From: JACVRW01 sp963751835
GTDB taxonomy: Bacteria; Actinomycetota; Thermoleophilia; Solirubrobacterales; Thermoleophilaceae
Direction of reading: 5' to 3'
DNA: 64,000 bases
Assembly (NCBI GenBank): GCA_963751835.1
Contig: CAVVWD010000015.1
Location: 75,631-139,630 of the forward strand
The notes beneath the pieces were generated by a model. The model worked only from the letters and a program-made list of their open reading frames with translations. It had not been told where the DNA came from and did no database searches. Shown in pieces: positions 1-8,506 of this stretch (position 1 is the stretch's first letter; each line of letters begins with the position of its first letter). The position numbers and the translations under genes are program-made.

Positions 1-1
1 C

Positions 2-694
2 GACACCTGGACGCTGCTCTCGTACGTGGCGGCCCGCACAGAGCGGATCACGCTGCTGCCGGACGTGCTCAACCTCCCGCTCCGCCAGCCCGCCGTGATG
101 GCCAAGGCAGCGGCCTCGCTCGACGTCCTCAGCCGCGGTCGTGTGGAGCTCGGGGTCGGGGCGGGCTCGTTCTGGGACGCGGTCGAGGCGATGGGCGGCC
201 CGCGGCGCACGCCCGGCGAGTCGGTCACGGCGCTCGAGGAGGCGATGAGGATCATGCGCGCGTTCCTCGACACCGAGCCGTCGGTCAACCTCGACGGCGA
301 GCACTACCGGGCGAAGGGCGCCAAGCCCGGGCCCGCGCCCGCGCACCGGGTCGGTCTGTGGGTGGGCGCGTACGGGCCGCGGATGCTGCGTCTCACGGGC
401 CGGCTGGGCGACGGCTGGCTGCCGAGCCTCGGCAACCTCCAGCCGAACGAGATCGCGGCCCGGCACCAGATCATCGACGAGGCGGCGAAGCGCGCCGGAC
501 GCGACCCATCCGACATCGTGCGGGCTGTCAACGTGGGCGGCGAGGACCCCGCGGTGTGGCTCGACCCGGAGCGCGTGGCGGGGCTCGCCGAGCGGCATCG
601 CTTCGACGTCCTGCTCGCGTCGGTTGCGGCCGAGGACCCGATCGACCACATCGGGCGCCTCGGCGAGACGGCGGCGGCGCTGCGCGCGGGTTAG
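2..694 (+). CDS. Luciferase-like (LLM) F420-type oxidoreductase, 5' partial
   Basis: The reading frame is open from base 2, so the N-terminus lies outside the window. About 230 residues remain of a family usually near 290-330. The text SLDVLSRGRVELGVGAG is the conserved LLM strand and loop at the TIM-barrel core, followed by a WVGAYGPRMLRLTGRLGDGW segment typical of F420-dependent flavin-like oxidoreductases. Substrate cannot be told. The next gene starts 6 bases downstream on the same strand, so the two may be co-transcribed. The family call is firm; the cofactor (F420 rather than FMN) is inferred from the actinobacterial setting. Confidence 0.85.
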   Translation, partial: DTWTLLSYVAARTERITLLPDVLNLPLRQPAVMAKAAASLDVLSRGRVELGVGAGSFWDAVEAMGGPRRTPGESVTALEEAMRIMRAFLDTEPSVNLDGEHYRAKGAKPGPAPAHRVGLWVGAYGPRMLRLTGRLGDGWLPSLGNLQPNEIAARHQIIDEAAKRAGRDPSDIVRAVNVGGEDPAVWLDPERVAGLAERHRFDVLLASVAAEDPIDHIGRLGETAAALRAG

Positions 695-699
695 CTCAC

Positions 700-1833
700 G
701 TGGCCGAAGCCGTTCTCACGCCGAGGGCGCTGAATCGCGCCCTGCTCCAGCGCCAGGGGCTGCTGGAGCGCTCGGACACGCCCGCCGCGGAGGTGATCGA
801 GCGCCTCGCAGGGATGCAGGCGCAGGAGCCCGGGGACCCGTACGTCGCGCTCTGGACGCGCATCCGCGACTTCCGCCCGGAGGAGCTGAGCGACCTGATC
901 GCCGGCCGCAGAGCCGTCCGCGCCGGACTGATGCGCGGAACGATTCATCTGGTCACGGCGCAGGACTACCTGGCGATCTACCCGCTCACCAAGCCGATCC
1001 TCGCCAGGGGGTTTCGCAGCCCGTGGGCCGGAGGACTGGCCGGCGCCGACCTCGACGAGGTGGTCGCCGCCGGTGTCGAACTGCTCAGCGAGGAGCCTCG
1101 CACGCGGGCGGAGCTGTCGGCGCTGCTCGGCCCGCGCTGGCGGCAGGCCGACCCGAAGTCACTCGCCTACGCGGTCACCTACCACGTCCCGCTCGTGCAG
1201 ATTCCGCCGCGCGGGCTATGGGGCCAGTCCGGACAGGCCACCTGGGCGCTCGCCGAGGGCTGGCTCGAAGTGAAGCTCGATGCTCGGCTCCCCACCGACG
1301 CCCTCGTGCTCCGCTATCTCGCCGGCTTCGGGCCCGCAAGCGTGGCCGACATCCGGACCTGGTCGGGCCTCACCGGGCTGCGCGAGGTCGTCGACCGGCT
1401 GCGCCCGCAGCTGCGCATGTTCGAGGACGAGCAGGGGCGGGAGCTGCTCGACGTCGAGGACGGGCCGCTGCCTGACGCCGAGCTGCCGGCCCCGGTCAGA
1501 TTCCTCCCGACGTACGACAACGTGCTGCTCTCCCACGCCGACCGCGCCCGGGTCCTCTGCGGGCTGGGGCCTGGGGAGCCCTACCCGACCGGGAAGTGGG
1601 TCGGCCAGCTTCTCGTCGACGGCTTCTTCCGCGCCTTCTGGAAGGTCACCGAGGCAGACGGGGTGGCAACCCTGACGGTCGACCGCTTCCAGCCCGCCCC
1701 GGACGATCCCCCGGGGGCGATCGACGAGATCACGGCCGAGGGCACCCGCCTGCTCGAGCTCGTGGCCGCCGATGCGGGCAAGCGGCTGGTCCGTTTCGTG
1801 CCCGCTCTCGAGCAGCGAACAACCTTCGGCTGA
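700..1833 (+). CDS. Winged-helix DNA-binding protein, AlkZ/YcaQ-like (HTH_42)
   Basis: 377 residues from a GTG at 700, six bases after the upstream stop. The protein begins LTPRALNRALLQRQGLL and has the LAGMQAQ and MRGTIHLV motifs seen in the HTH_42 winged-helix family, which includes AlkZ/YcaQ-type DNA glycosylases that unhook alkylated or crosslinked bases. The C-terminal half carries FLPTYDNVLLSHADR, also typical. Catalytic competence as a glycosylase is not shown by sequence alone; many actinobacterial members are annotated only as winged-helix DNA-binding proteins. Confidence 0.8.
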   Translation: MAEAVLTPRALNRALLQRQGLLERSDTPAAEVIERLAGMQAQEPGDPYVALWTRIRDFRPEELSDLIAGRRAVRAGLMRGTIHLVTAQDYLAIYPLTKPILARGFRSPWAGGLAGADLDEVVAAGVELLSEEPRTRAELSALLGPRWRQADPKSLAYAVTYHVPLVQIPPRGLWGQSGQATWALAEGWLEVKLDARLPTDALVLRYLAGFGPASVADIRTWSGLTGLREVVDRLRPQLRMFEDEQGRELLDVEDGPLPDAELPAPVRFLPTYDNVLLSHADRARVLCGLGPGEPYPTGKWVGQLLVDGFFRAFWKVTEADGVATLTVDRFQPAPDDPPGAIDEITAEGTRLLELVAADAGKRLVRFVPALEQRTTFG

Positions 1834-1908
1834 TCTCCGATCCGCCCGGATCTTCATCGGCACCCGCGCAGCGCCGACCCTGGATCCGCAGCCATCGTCC
1901 TGGATCGA

Positions 1909-1923
1909 CTACACCATGTGTAG
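1909..1923. promoter_or_regulatory. Short palindrome CTACAC-CAT-GTGTAG
   Basis: A perfect 6-bp inverted repeat with a 3-base spacer lies in the 255-bp intergenic gap between the winged-helix gene and the PEP-mutase-like gene. It could be an operator half-site pair. No other copy was seen, and no regulator gene is adjacent, so the role is only suggested. Confidence 0.25.
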
Positions 1924-2088
1924 GGAATCCAGGAAAGCTCGCGGTTTCCCACAGCGCCTGCCGAACGATCTTCGATCACGTCGTGCTCGCAGCGGCCGAC
2001 GAACCCAACCCCCTTCCCCAGCCCCATACGCGAGATCGACCCGGCGCCCCCACCCAACGGGCGGCGAGCGGGTAGCCTCCCCGCCGCG

Positions 2089-2862
2089 ATGACGGCGGAG
2101 CGGGCGGAGCGACTGCGAGAGCTGCACCGGCCGGGCGACCCGCTCGTACTCGTGAACGTCTGGGACGTCGCGAGCGCGCGTACCGTGGCGGCGGCCGAGG
2201 GCTGCCGGGCGATCGCCACGGCGAGCTGGTCGATCGCGGCGGCGCACGGCTACGCGGACGGGCAGCAGATCCCGCTCGAGCTGATGCTCGCCGCGATCGA
2301 GCGGATCGCCTCGGCTGTCGACCTGCCCGTGACGGCGGACATCGAGGCGGGCTTCGGCGAGAGCCCTGCCGAGGTGGCGGAGACGGTCGCGGCCGTGATC
2401 GCCGCCGGCGCGGTGGGCGTGAACCTCGAGGACCGGCTGCGGCCCGCCGGCGAGCACGCGGCGACCCTCGCCGCCGTCCGCGAGCGCGGTGATCGCGAGG
2501 GCGTGCCGCTCGTGATCAACGGTCGCACGGACGAGTTCCTGCTCGGCGAGCGGCGGCTCGACGAGGCGATCGCCCGCGGACACGCCTACCTCGATGCCGG
2601 GGCAGACTGCTTCTTCGTGCCGGGCCTGATTGATCTCGGCGACACGCGCCGGCTCGTGGAGGAGCTCGACGGCGCCCCCGTGAACGTGCTGGCGATCCCG
2701 GCCTCCCCGCCGCTCGCCGAGCTCGCGGCCGCGCAGGTCGCGCGGGTCAGCTTCGGGCCCGGTCCCATGGGGGTGGCGTACGCGGCGCTGGGAGAGGCGG
2801 CCGCGGAGCTGCTCGCGATGGGCGGCTACCCGCCCGGATTGGCGCACCGCCCCGACGGCTGA
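2089..2862 (+). CDS. Isocitrate lyase/PEP mutase family protein
   Basis: 257 residues, ATG start. The fold signature is clear: LVLVNVWDVASAR near residues 20-32, the TADIEAGFG metal/phosphate-binding strand, GVNLEDR (metal-binding Glu-Asp) and INGRTDEFL. These match the oxaloacetase/2-methylisocitrate lyase-like members of the PEP mutase superfamily, which cleave or form C-C or P-C bonds in 2-oxo acids. The canonical KKCGH loop of isocitrate lyase is not visible, so this is not AceA or PrpB proper. Substrate unknown. It stands alone between unrelated genes. Confidence 0.82.
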   Translation: MTAERAERLRELHRPGDPLVLVNVWDVASARTVAAAEGCRAIATASWSIAAAHGYADGQQIPLELMLAAIERIASAVDLPVTADIEAGFGESPAEVAETVAAVIAAGAVGVNLEDRLRPAGEHAATLAAVRERGDREGVPLVINGRTDEFLLGERRLDEAIARGHAYLDAGADCFFVPGLIDLGDTRRLVEELDGAPVNVLAIPASPPLAELAAAQVARVSFGPGPMGVAYAALGEAAAELLAMGGYPPGLAHRPDG

Positions 2863-2866
2863 CCCC

Positions 2867-3262
2867 TCAGTCGCTCCACCAACCCGGCTGCATCTCGATG
2901 TCCTGGTTGTCGGTGTTCGGCGCTCCGAACGCGATGATCTCGGCTCCGTTGACCCCGCCCTCCATGCCGCGCCAGACGCCGGGCGCGATGCGCAGCACGT
3001 CCCACTGCTCGAGGTCGATGATCTCGTCGTCGAGCTTGATGCGGGCGCTCCCGGAGATGACGAGGTAGACCTCCTCCTGCTCGCTGTGGCTGTGCCCGAA
3101 GGGCGCACGAAAACCGGGCGCGATCTTGAAGTAGCTCGCGCCCGAGTTCTGCAGCTCGAGCGGCACGCGCGCGAAGCGCGACTCGAGGCCGGGGGAGAGG
3201 CCGAACTTCGGCGCCATGTCCTCGACGTCCCGCTTGAGATTGATCACGGTGTAGTCCGGCAT
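2867..3262 (-). CDS. Cupin-domain protein
   Basis: 131 residues. The first cupin motif is visible as FGHSHSEQEEVYLVISG (His-His-Glu metal ligands) and the second as APGVWRGME with a weaker His set. It is a single-domain small cupin, probably a metal-binding sensor or isomerase-like protein. It lies 3 bases downstream of the SRPBCC gene on the same strand, so the two form an operon read leftward. No specific substrate is inferable. Confidence 0.82.
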   Translation of the reverse strand: MPDYTVINLKRDVEDMAPKFGLSPGLESRFARVPLELQNSGASYFKIAPGFRAPFGHSHSEQEEVYLVISGSARIKLDDEIIDLEQWDVLRIAPGVWRGMEGGVNGAEIIAFGAPNTDNQDIEMQPGWWSD

Positions 3263-3265
3263 CGC

Positions 3266-3718
3266 CTAGCCCTCGCGCTCGGCCCGCTCCTTGAGGCCGC
3301 TCGCGGCGTTGCCGAGCAGGAAATCGCGCACCTTCCCCTCGGCGGGGCCGCGCAGCAGCAGGCCGAGCATCCGGCCGGGGTCCACGTCGAGCGCGTAGGT
3401 GGCGCGCGTGCGTCCCCCGCCGAGGTCCTCGAAGGTCCAGGATCCGACGAGCGACTTGGTGTCGCCCTTCTCCTGGACCCATCGGACGCCGGTTGGCTCC
3501 TCGTAGGTGAACCGGAGCAGCGACTTCACGGTCTTTACCTTCGCGTCGGATTCGGTCTCGACGAGCGCAGCACGCTTGTCGGGGTGCCGCTCGAGCACCT
3601 CGACGTCCTTCAGCGAGCCCTGCCACTCGGGCGCGTTGTCGATGTCCGCCGCGATCTCGAAACAGCGCTCGATCGGAGCGTCTATTTCGACCGTGCGCGC
3701 ACCACTGATGTTTCCCAT
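3266..3718 (-). CDS. SRPBCC family (polyketide cyclase-like) protein
   Basis: 150 residues from ATG at 3718. It opens with RTVEIDAPIERCFEIAADIDN, the classic START/SRPBCC first strand and helix, and contains PEWQGSLKDVEVL and a C-terminal helix after DPGRMLGLLLRG. Such proteins bind hydrophobic ligands in a helix-grip fold. It is first in a two-gene operon with the cupin protein. Longer in-frame starts upstream exist but would overlap the transporter gene and are unlikely. Confidence 0.8.
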   Translation of the reverse strand: MGNISGARTVEIDAPIERCFEIAADIDNAPEWQGSLKDVEVLERHPDKRAALVETESDAKVKTVKSLLRFTYEEPTGVRWVQEKGDTKSLVGSWTFEDLGGGRTRATYALDVDPGRMLGLLLRGPAEGKVRDFLLGNAASGLKERAEREG

Positions 3719-3744
3719 GGCCGGCGAGCCTATCCGGGTTCGCG

Positions 3745-4944
3745 TCACGCGCGGAGCGCTACCGGGGCAAGCGTCTCGCGGCGTGCGAGCAACAGAATCG
3801 CCCCGACTGCCGACATCGCCACCGCCGCGACCACACCGGCGCTCCACGAGTACGACTCGACCAGCGAGCCGGCGGTCGCCGCGCCCGCCGCGACGCCCGC
3901 TACCAGCGCGGTGAGCGGCCAGGTGAACGCCTCGGTGGCGGTCCCGCGCGGTGCCACGCGCTCGACGAGCTGGTTGCGCGAGGCGATCAGGGGCGCGATC
4001 GGCAGCCCGGCGAGCACCACGAGCAGCGCCATCGTGGCGGGCGAGCTGGCCGCGAACAGTGCCGCGCAGCCCACCGGCAGCAGAAGCGCGAAGCGCATGT
4101 GCGTCTGCGTCAACGGCGTGCGCGGCGGGCGGGCCCCGTAGGCGAGCCCGGCTGCTCCGCTCGCCAGCGACCACACCGCAAGCAGGAGACCTGCCAGCTC
4201 CTTCGAGCCCTCCGCTGCGCTGAATGCGGGCAGCACGACCTCGAGCGTGCCGAGCGCGAAGCCGACCGGCAGGGACGCGAGCACGAGTGTCCGCAGCCCG
4301 GGCGCCGCGAGCGCGCCGAGCCCGAATGCGCGCGTGCCCTCGTCCGGGCGCTCCGGCCGCGCATACCTGCGCAGGCTCGCGAGCATCATCGACGTGCCGA
4401 CGAGCACGCAGCCCGCCGAGACGCCGAGCGCGTACTCGGCCCCGACTAGGGCGACGGTCAGCGTGGTGAGCGCCGGGCCCATCACGAAGATCAGCTCGAT
4501 CAGCACCGAGTCCAGGGCGAACGCGCTCGGCACGAGCTCCGGCCGGCCCTTGAGCAGGTAGGGCCAGCGCGAGCGAAGCACCGACGACAGCGGCGGGAGC
4601 GCCGCGCCGGTCACAACCGAGGCAAGCGCGAGCGCGGCGATCGGGGCGCCGAGCGCCCCCAGCACCCAGACGAGCACGAGCCCGCCGGCGTGAACGAGCG
4701 CGAGCGGGAGCAGGACGCCGTCGCCGCGGCGGTCGACGAGCCGTCCCTGGAACGGCGCACCGGCCGCGCTGCCGAGCGCAAGCGCGCCGGCGCAGACGCC
4801 GGCGGAGCCGAACGAGCCGGTCACCTCTTCGACGTAGAGCAGGATCGCGAGGCCGCTGATGCCGATCGGGAGCCGTCCGATGACGGTTGCGGTGACCACC
4901 GCGGCTACGCCCGGGACTCGCAGGATGCTCGCGTAGACGCCCAC
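3745..4944 (-). CDS. MFS transporter
   Basis: 399 residues with about 12 hydrophobic segments, the usual size for a major facilitator. The loop after TM2 reads GRLVDRRGDG, matching the MFS signature GxxxDRxGxR/K in degenerate form. It is probably an integral-membrane proton-coupled exporter; substrate unknown. It is transcribed away from the downstream phosphodiesterase gene, with only 42 bases between them, so the two share a divergent promoter region. Confidence 0.8.
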   Translation of the reverse strand: MGVYASILRVPGVAAVVTATVIGRLPIGISGLAILLYVEEVTGSFGSAGVCAGALALGSAAGAPFQGRLVDRRGDGVLLPLALVHAGGLVLVWVLGALGAPIAALALASVVTGAALPPLSSVLRSRWPYLLKGRPELVPSAFALDSVLIELIFVMGPALTTLTVALVGAEYALGVSAGCVLVGTSMMLASLRRYARPERPDEGTRAFGLGALAAPGLRTLVLASLPVGFALGTLEVVLPAFSAAEGSKELAGLLLAVWSLASGAAGLAYGARPPRTPLTQTHMRFALLLPVGCAALFAASSPATMALLVVLAGLPIAPLIASRNQLVERVAPRGTATEAFTWPLTALVAGVAAGAATAGSLVESYSWSAGVVAAVAMSAVGAILLLARRETLAPVALRA

Positions 4945-4986
4945 CGCTTGAGCATGCCAAACACCTGCCAGCTACCTTGAGGCGGC

Positions 4987-5979
4987 GTGAAAATGAACCC
5001 GATACGTGCACTGATTCCCGCTGCTGCTGCTGTCCTTATGGCCGCCGCGCTGCCGGCCGCCGCGGAGGCCAAGAACCGCTGGCTCGAGCCCAAGGCGATC
5101 AATATCGCCCACCAGGGCGGCGAGGACGAGTTCCCCTCGAACACCATGTATGCCTTCCGCGAGGCGGTGAAGGCCGGCGCTGACATGCTCGAGCTCGACA
5201 TCGGCGTGACGAAGGACGGCAAGGTCATCGTCATGCACGACACGACCGTGGACGGCAAGACGAACGGCCACGGCAACGTCTCCTCGCTGACCCTGCGCCA
5301 GATCCAGCGGCTCGACGCCGCGTACTGGTTCGCACCCAAGGCGCGCGAGCACTACAGCCACGATCTCGCCCGCAAGGCATACCGCTTCCGCGGCGTGGCG
5401 ACCGGCGGCAAGAAGCCGCCGAAGGGCTACAAGCCGTCCGACTTCCGCGTGCCCACGCTCTCAGACGTGATGCGCGCCTTCCCGAAGACTCCGATCAACG
5501 TCGAGATCAAGGGGCGCACGCCCGCCGAGGCGGAGGCCGAGTACGTCCAGAACGCCGAGGTGCTCGCCCGGCTCCTGAAGGGCACGAAGCGCAAGGACCT
5601 GATCGTCGCCTCCTTCCAGCAGCCGGCGGTCGACCGCTTCCACGCTCTGCTGCCGAGAATCGACGTTTCGCCCGGCATCGCCGGAGCCTCGAACTGGCTC
5701 CTCGGCGGCGGCTCGCCCGGGGAGGGCGTGGCCGCGTTCCAGGTGCCGATCACCTTCGAGCTCGGCAACACGCTCCTCGAGATCACGACCAAGGGCAACG
5801 TGGCGCGCGCGCACGCGCAGGGTTATGCCTGGCAGAACTGGTTCTCGGATATCGACCGCGACGCTCCGGGCACCTGGCGGAGGCTCGTCGACATGTGCGT
5901 GGACGGCATCATGACCTCACGACCCGTGGCTCTCGAGCGCGTGCTGAGCTCGAAGAAGGCGCCCGCGGCCTGCCGCTGA
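4987..5979 (+). CDS. Secreted glycerophosphodiester phosphodiesterase (GDPD family)
   Basis: 330 residues, GTG start at 4987 (an ATG two codons later is also possible). A signal peptide is visible (hydrophobic stretch ending PAAAEA). Catalytic motifs are HQGGEDEFPSNTMYAF (general acid/base His and start of the barrel), ELDIGVTKDGK (metal Glu-Asp) and VIVMHD (second His). The enzyme cleaves glycerophosphodiesters to glycerol-3-phosphate and an alcohol outside the membrane. In place of the usual HRGG there is HQGG, a mild substitution. Confidence 0.85.
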   Translation: MKMNPIRALIPAAAAVLMAAALPAAAEAKNRWLEPKAINIAHQGGEDEFPSNTMYAFREAVKAGADMLELDIGVTKDGKVIVMHDTTVDGKTNGHGNVSSLTLRQIQRLDAAYWFAPKAREHYSHDLARKAYRFRGVATGGKKPPKGYKPSDFRVPTLSDVMRAFPKTPINVEIKGRTPAEAEAEYVQNAEVLARLLKGTKRKDLIVASFQQPAVDRFHALLPRIDVSPGIAGASNWLLGGGSPGEGVAAFQVPITFELGNTLLEITTKGNVARAHAQGYAWQNWFSDIDRDAPGTWRRLVDMCVDGIMTSRPVALERVLSSKKAPAACR

Positions 5980-6003
5980 CGGGGGCGGGTAGGCTGCTCC
6001 GCG

Positions 6004-6723
6004 ATGGAGCCCGACGCCGTAGAGATCAGGGTGCTCGGCTGCCTCATCGAGAAGCAGCGCACGACCCCTGACGTCTACCCGCTGACGCTCAACGCGCTCC
6101 GCTTGGCGTGCAACCAGTCGAGCAACCGCGATCCGGTGGTCGACTACGACGACAGCACCGTGCGCGCCGGGCTCGACCGGCTCGTGCAGCGCAAGTGGAC
6201 GACGCTCGCGAGCTGGTCCAACCGGCGCGCGATGAAGTACCGACACACGCTCGATACGGCGCTCGGCCTGGACAACGCCGAGATCGCCGTGCTGTGCGTG
6301 CTGATGCTGCGCGGACCGCAGACCCCGGGCGAGCTGAGGGCGCGCACGGAGCGCCTCCACCGGTTCGGTGACTCGGGCGAGCTCGACGAGACACTCGCCG
6401 GGCTCACCGGGCGCGAGCTCGCGGAGCGCCTCGAACGGCGACCGGGGCAGCGCGAGGAGCGCTACCGCCAGCTGCTCGGGGAGGTGGAGGCCGAGGCGCC
6501 CGCGGCGCCGGTGGAGGCCGCGGCGCCCGTGGAGCCCGCGGCGCCCGTGGAGGCCGTGCCGCCCGTGAAGGCCGAGTCGCCGCCCACGGGGTTCGCGGCT
6601 CCGGCGCCTGACCCCGCGCCGGTGCCCGACGACGGTCTGGCTGCCCGCGTCGAGCGGCTCGAGCGCGAGCTGGCCGACCTGCGGGAGGGACTCGAGGCCC
6701 TGCGCGAAGAGCTCGGCGCCTGA
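6004..6723 (+). CDS. YceH-family (DUF480) protein with Ala-Pro-rich insert
   Basis: 239 residues. The N-terminal 160 residues carry the DUF480 hallmarks EIRVLGCLIEKQRTTPDVYPL, NALRLACNQSSNRDPV and LRGPQTPGELRART, a tandem winged-helix fold. After residue 160 the family's ordinary C-terminus is extended by an Ala/Pro/Val/Glu-rich stretch (repeats of APVE) and a predicted coiled coil ending LREGLEALREELGA. The function of YceH is unknown. The insert is probably a flexible linker to an oligomerising helix. Confidence 0.85.
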   Translation: MEPDAVEIRVLGCLIEKQRTTPDVYPLTLNALRLACNQSSNRDPVVDYDDSTVRAGLDRLVQRKWTTLASWSNRRAMKYRHTLDTALGLDNAEIAVLCVLMLRGPQTPGELRARTERLHRFGDSGELDETLAGLTGRELAERLERRPGQREERYRQLLGEVEAEAPAAPVEAAAPVEPAAPVEAVPPVKAESPPTGFAAPAPDPAPVPDDGLAARVERLERELADLREGLEALREELGA

Positions 6724-6741
6724 ACTGCGGGCCAGCCGACC

Positions 6742-7167
6742 GTGAAGCCGCTCAAGCGCTCGGTGTCGCTCGTCATCGAGGGCCCGCGCGGGCTGCTGAT
6801 CGTCCGCCGGCCCGACGACGACGAGAGCCTTCCGGGGCTGTGGGGCCTGCCGGCCGTATCGCTCGGGGAGAACGAGCCTGAGCGCGAGGCCGTCCGCCGT
6901 GCGGGAGCCTCCAAGCTCGGCGCCGAGGTGCGGCCGCTCGAGCTGCTCGGCGAGGCCCAGGCCGAGCGGGCGGATCACCGGATCGTGATGCGCGACTGGC
7001 GGGTCGAGCTCGTGTCGGGCGAGCCCTCCGTCCCGCAGGCAGGCGCGGGGACGCAGTACACGGCGCTCCGCTGGGGGACGCCCACGGAACTTGTGCCCGC
7101 CGCCCGCGCCGGCTCGCTCTGCTGCCTGGTGCTGCTGCGCGAGCGCGGGCTAGATTGGGAGGCGTGA
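6742..7167 (+). CDS. NUDIX-fold protein with degenerate Nudix box
   Basis: 141 residues, GTG start. SVSLVIEGPRGLLIVRRP and LPGLWGLPAVSL match the N-terminal strands of NUDIX hydrolases. The box that should read GX5EX7REUXEEXGU is present only as GENEPEREAVRRAGASKLG: the first Glu of EE is Arg, so metal-dependent pyrophosphohydrolysis may be lost. The stop overlaps the start of the next NUDIX gene (GTGA at 7164-7167), so the pair is translationally coupled. It may act as a partner or be catalytically inert. Confidence 0.7.
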   Translation: MKPLKRSVSLVIEGPRGLLIVRRPDDDESLPGLWGLPAVSLGENEPEREAVRRAGASKLGAEVRPLELLGEAQAERADHRIVMRDWRVELVSGEPSVPQAGAGTQYTALRWGTPTELVPAARAGSLCCLVLLRERGLDWEA

Positions 7168-7826
7168 CGCCGCGTCGCTCCGGACTGCTCGCGCGCGGGC
7201 CCTGGCGGCCCGAGCAGGTCGACACGCGCTGGCGCGAGGACGCGTACGAGCCGCCGCCCGAGCTCGTCCGCCTGGCCGACGCGGCCGTGGACGACCTGCG
7301 CGAGCGCGGCTCGCCGGCCCACGACGGGCTCGCGACCCGGCTCGTGGACTGGAGCGACGAGGGGGGCAGGCTGCAGCTCGAGCTGCAGCCGGTGCGCTGG
7401 GCGTTGCGGCTGCTCGAGGGGAACGCCTGCGACAGCCTGACCGCGCTGTGCGTCGTGCGCTGCGCCGACGGCCGCTGGCTCGCCGGCCGCCGGGCCAGCT
7501 GGGTGTCGGTCTGGGCGAACCGCTGGGCGCTCGGCGCCGGCGGCTCCGTCGACCTGGGCGAGAGCCCGGCTCAGACGCTGTCCCGTGAGCTCCGGGAGGA
7601 ATGGGGGCTGGCGCCCGAGCGGCTATCGGTGGAGGCGCTCGTCGGGCTGCCGAACGGGATGGCGATGCTGGTCGGGCTCGCCACCGTCGACGACGCCGCC
7701 GAGCCCGTGCCCGACGCCGAGCACGACGACTGGGCCTGGTGGCCCGCCGATGTGGACAGCTGGCCCTCCGAGGCCGACGATCGCCTCAGGCTGATGGCAC
7801 GGATGCTCGCCGCGCGGAGTTCCTAG
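7164..7826 (+). CDS. NUDIX hydrolase
   Basis: 220 residues from the GTG at 7164 that overlaps the upstream stop; a TTG at 7155 is less likely. The NUDIX domain follows a 90-residue N-terminal region. The box is intact: GESPAQTLSRELREEWG holds the REUXEEXG core with the catalytic Glu pair. The protein probably hydrolyses a nucleoside diphosphate-X substrate. The N-terminal region resembles the NUDIX N-terminal extension of ADP-ribose-type enzymes only loosely. The 3' end overlaps msrA by four bases, convergently. Confidence 0.8.
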   Translation: MTPRRSGLLARGPWRPEQVDTRWREDAYEPPPELVRLADAAVDDLRERGSPAHDGLATRLVDWSDEGGRLQLELQPVRWALRLLEGNACDSLTALCVVRCADGRWLAGRRASWVSVWANRWALGAGGSVDLGESPAQTLSRELREEWGLAPERLSVEALVGLPNGMAMLVGLATVDDAAEPVPDAEHDDWAWWPADVDSWPSEADDRLRLMARMLAARSS

Positions 7827-8485
7827 GCGCTTGTTATGCCGACCGGGCACGACACGCCCGTGCCGCCCAGCCCGCAGTAGCCGTTCGGGTTCTTCGCCAG
7901 GTACTGCTGGTGGTAGTCCTCGGCGTAGAAGAACTCGGGCGCGTCCTCGATCTCGGTGGTGATGTCCCCGTAGCCCGCCTCGCGCAGCTTCAGCTGGTAG
8001 CGCTCGCGCGACGCGAGCGCGGCCTCGCGCTGTGCCTCGGAGCTCACGTAAATCCCCGAGCGGTACTGCGTCCCGACGTCGTTGCCCTGGCGCATCCCCT
8101 GGGTCGGGTCGTGGCCCTCCCAGAAGAGCCTCAGCAACTCGTCGTAGGAGATCTCCGCCGGCCGGTAGGCCACGAGCACGACCTCGTTGTGGCCCGTGCG
8201 CCCGCTGCACACCTCCTCGTAGGTGGGGTTGGGCGTGAAGCCGCCCGCGTAGCCCACCGCCGTGGTGAAGACGCCGGGCGCCTGCCAGAAGCTGCGCTCG
8301 GCGCCCCAGAAGCAGCCGAGCCCGAAGATGGCGGTCTCGACGCCCTCCGGGAAGGGAGGCTCGAGCGGCGTGCCGAGCACGTAGTGGGTTGCCGGCACCT
8401 CGAACGGGCGCGTGTCGCGGCCCGGCAGGGCGTCGCTCGCGTCGGGCATCTCGGTCTTGTTGCGGAAGAGGAAGGCCATATACAT
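7823..8485 (-). CDS. msrA: Peptide-methionine (S)-S-oxide reductase MsrA
   Basis: 220 residues. The catalytic motif GCFWGAERSFW places the nucleophilic Cys at residue 58; YAGGFTPNPTYEEVCSG and GHNEVV are conserved substrate-pocket elements. C-terminal NGYCGLGGTGVSCPVG provides resolving cysteines. The enzyme reduces methionine-S-sulfoxide in proteins, an oxidative-damage repair step in the cytoplasm. The N-terminus is about 45 residues longer than minimal MsrA, as in plant/actinobacterial forms. Confidence 0.95.
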   Translation of the reverse strand: MYMAFLFRNKTEMPDASDALPGRDTRPFEVPATHYVLGTPLEPPFPEGVETAIFGLGCFWGAERSFWQAPGVFTTAVGYAGGFTPNPTYEEVCSGRTGHNEVVLVAYRPAEISYDELLRLFWEGHDPTQGMRQGNDVGTQYRSGIYVSSEAQREAALASRERYQLKLREAGYGDITTEIEDAPEFFYAEDYHQQYLAKNPNGYCGLGGTGVSCPVGITSA

Positions 8486-8506
8486 CCAGGTTAGTGTCCG
8501 GCGTCA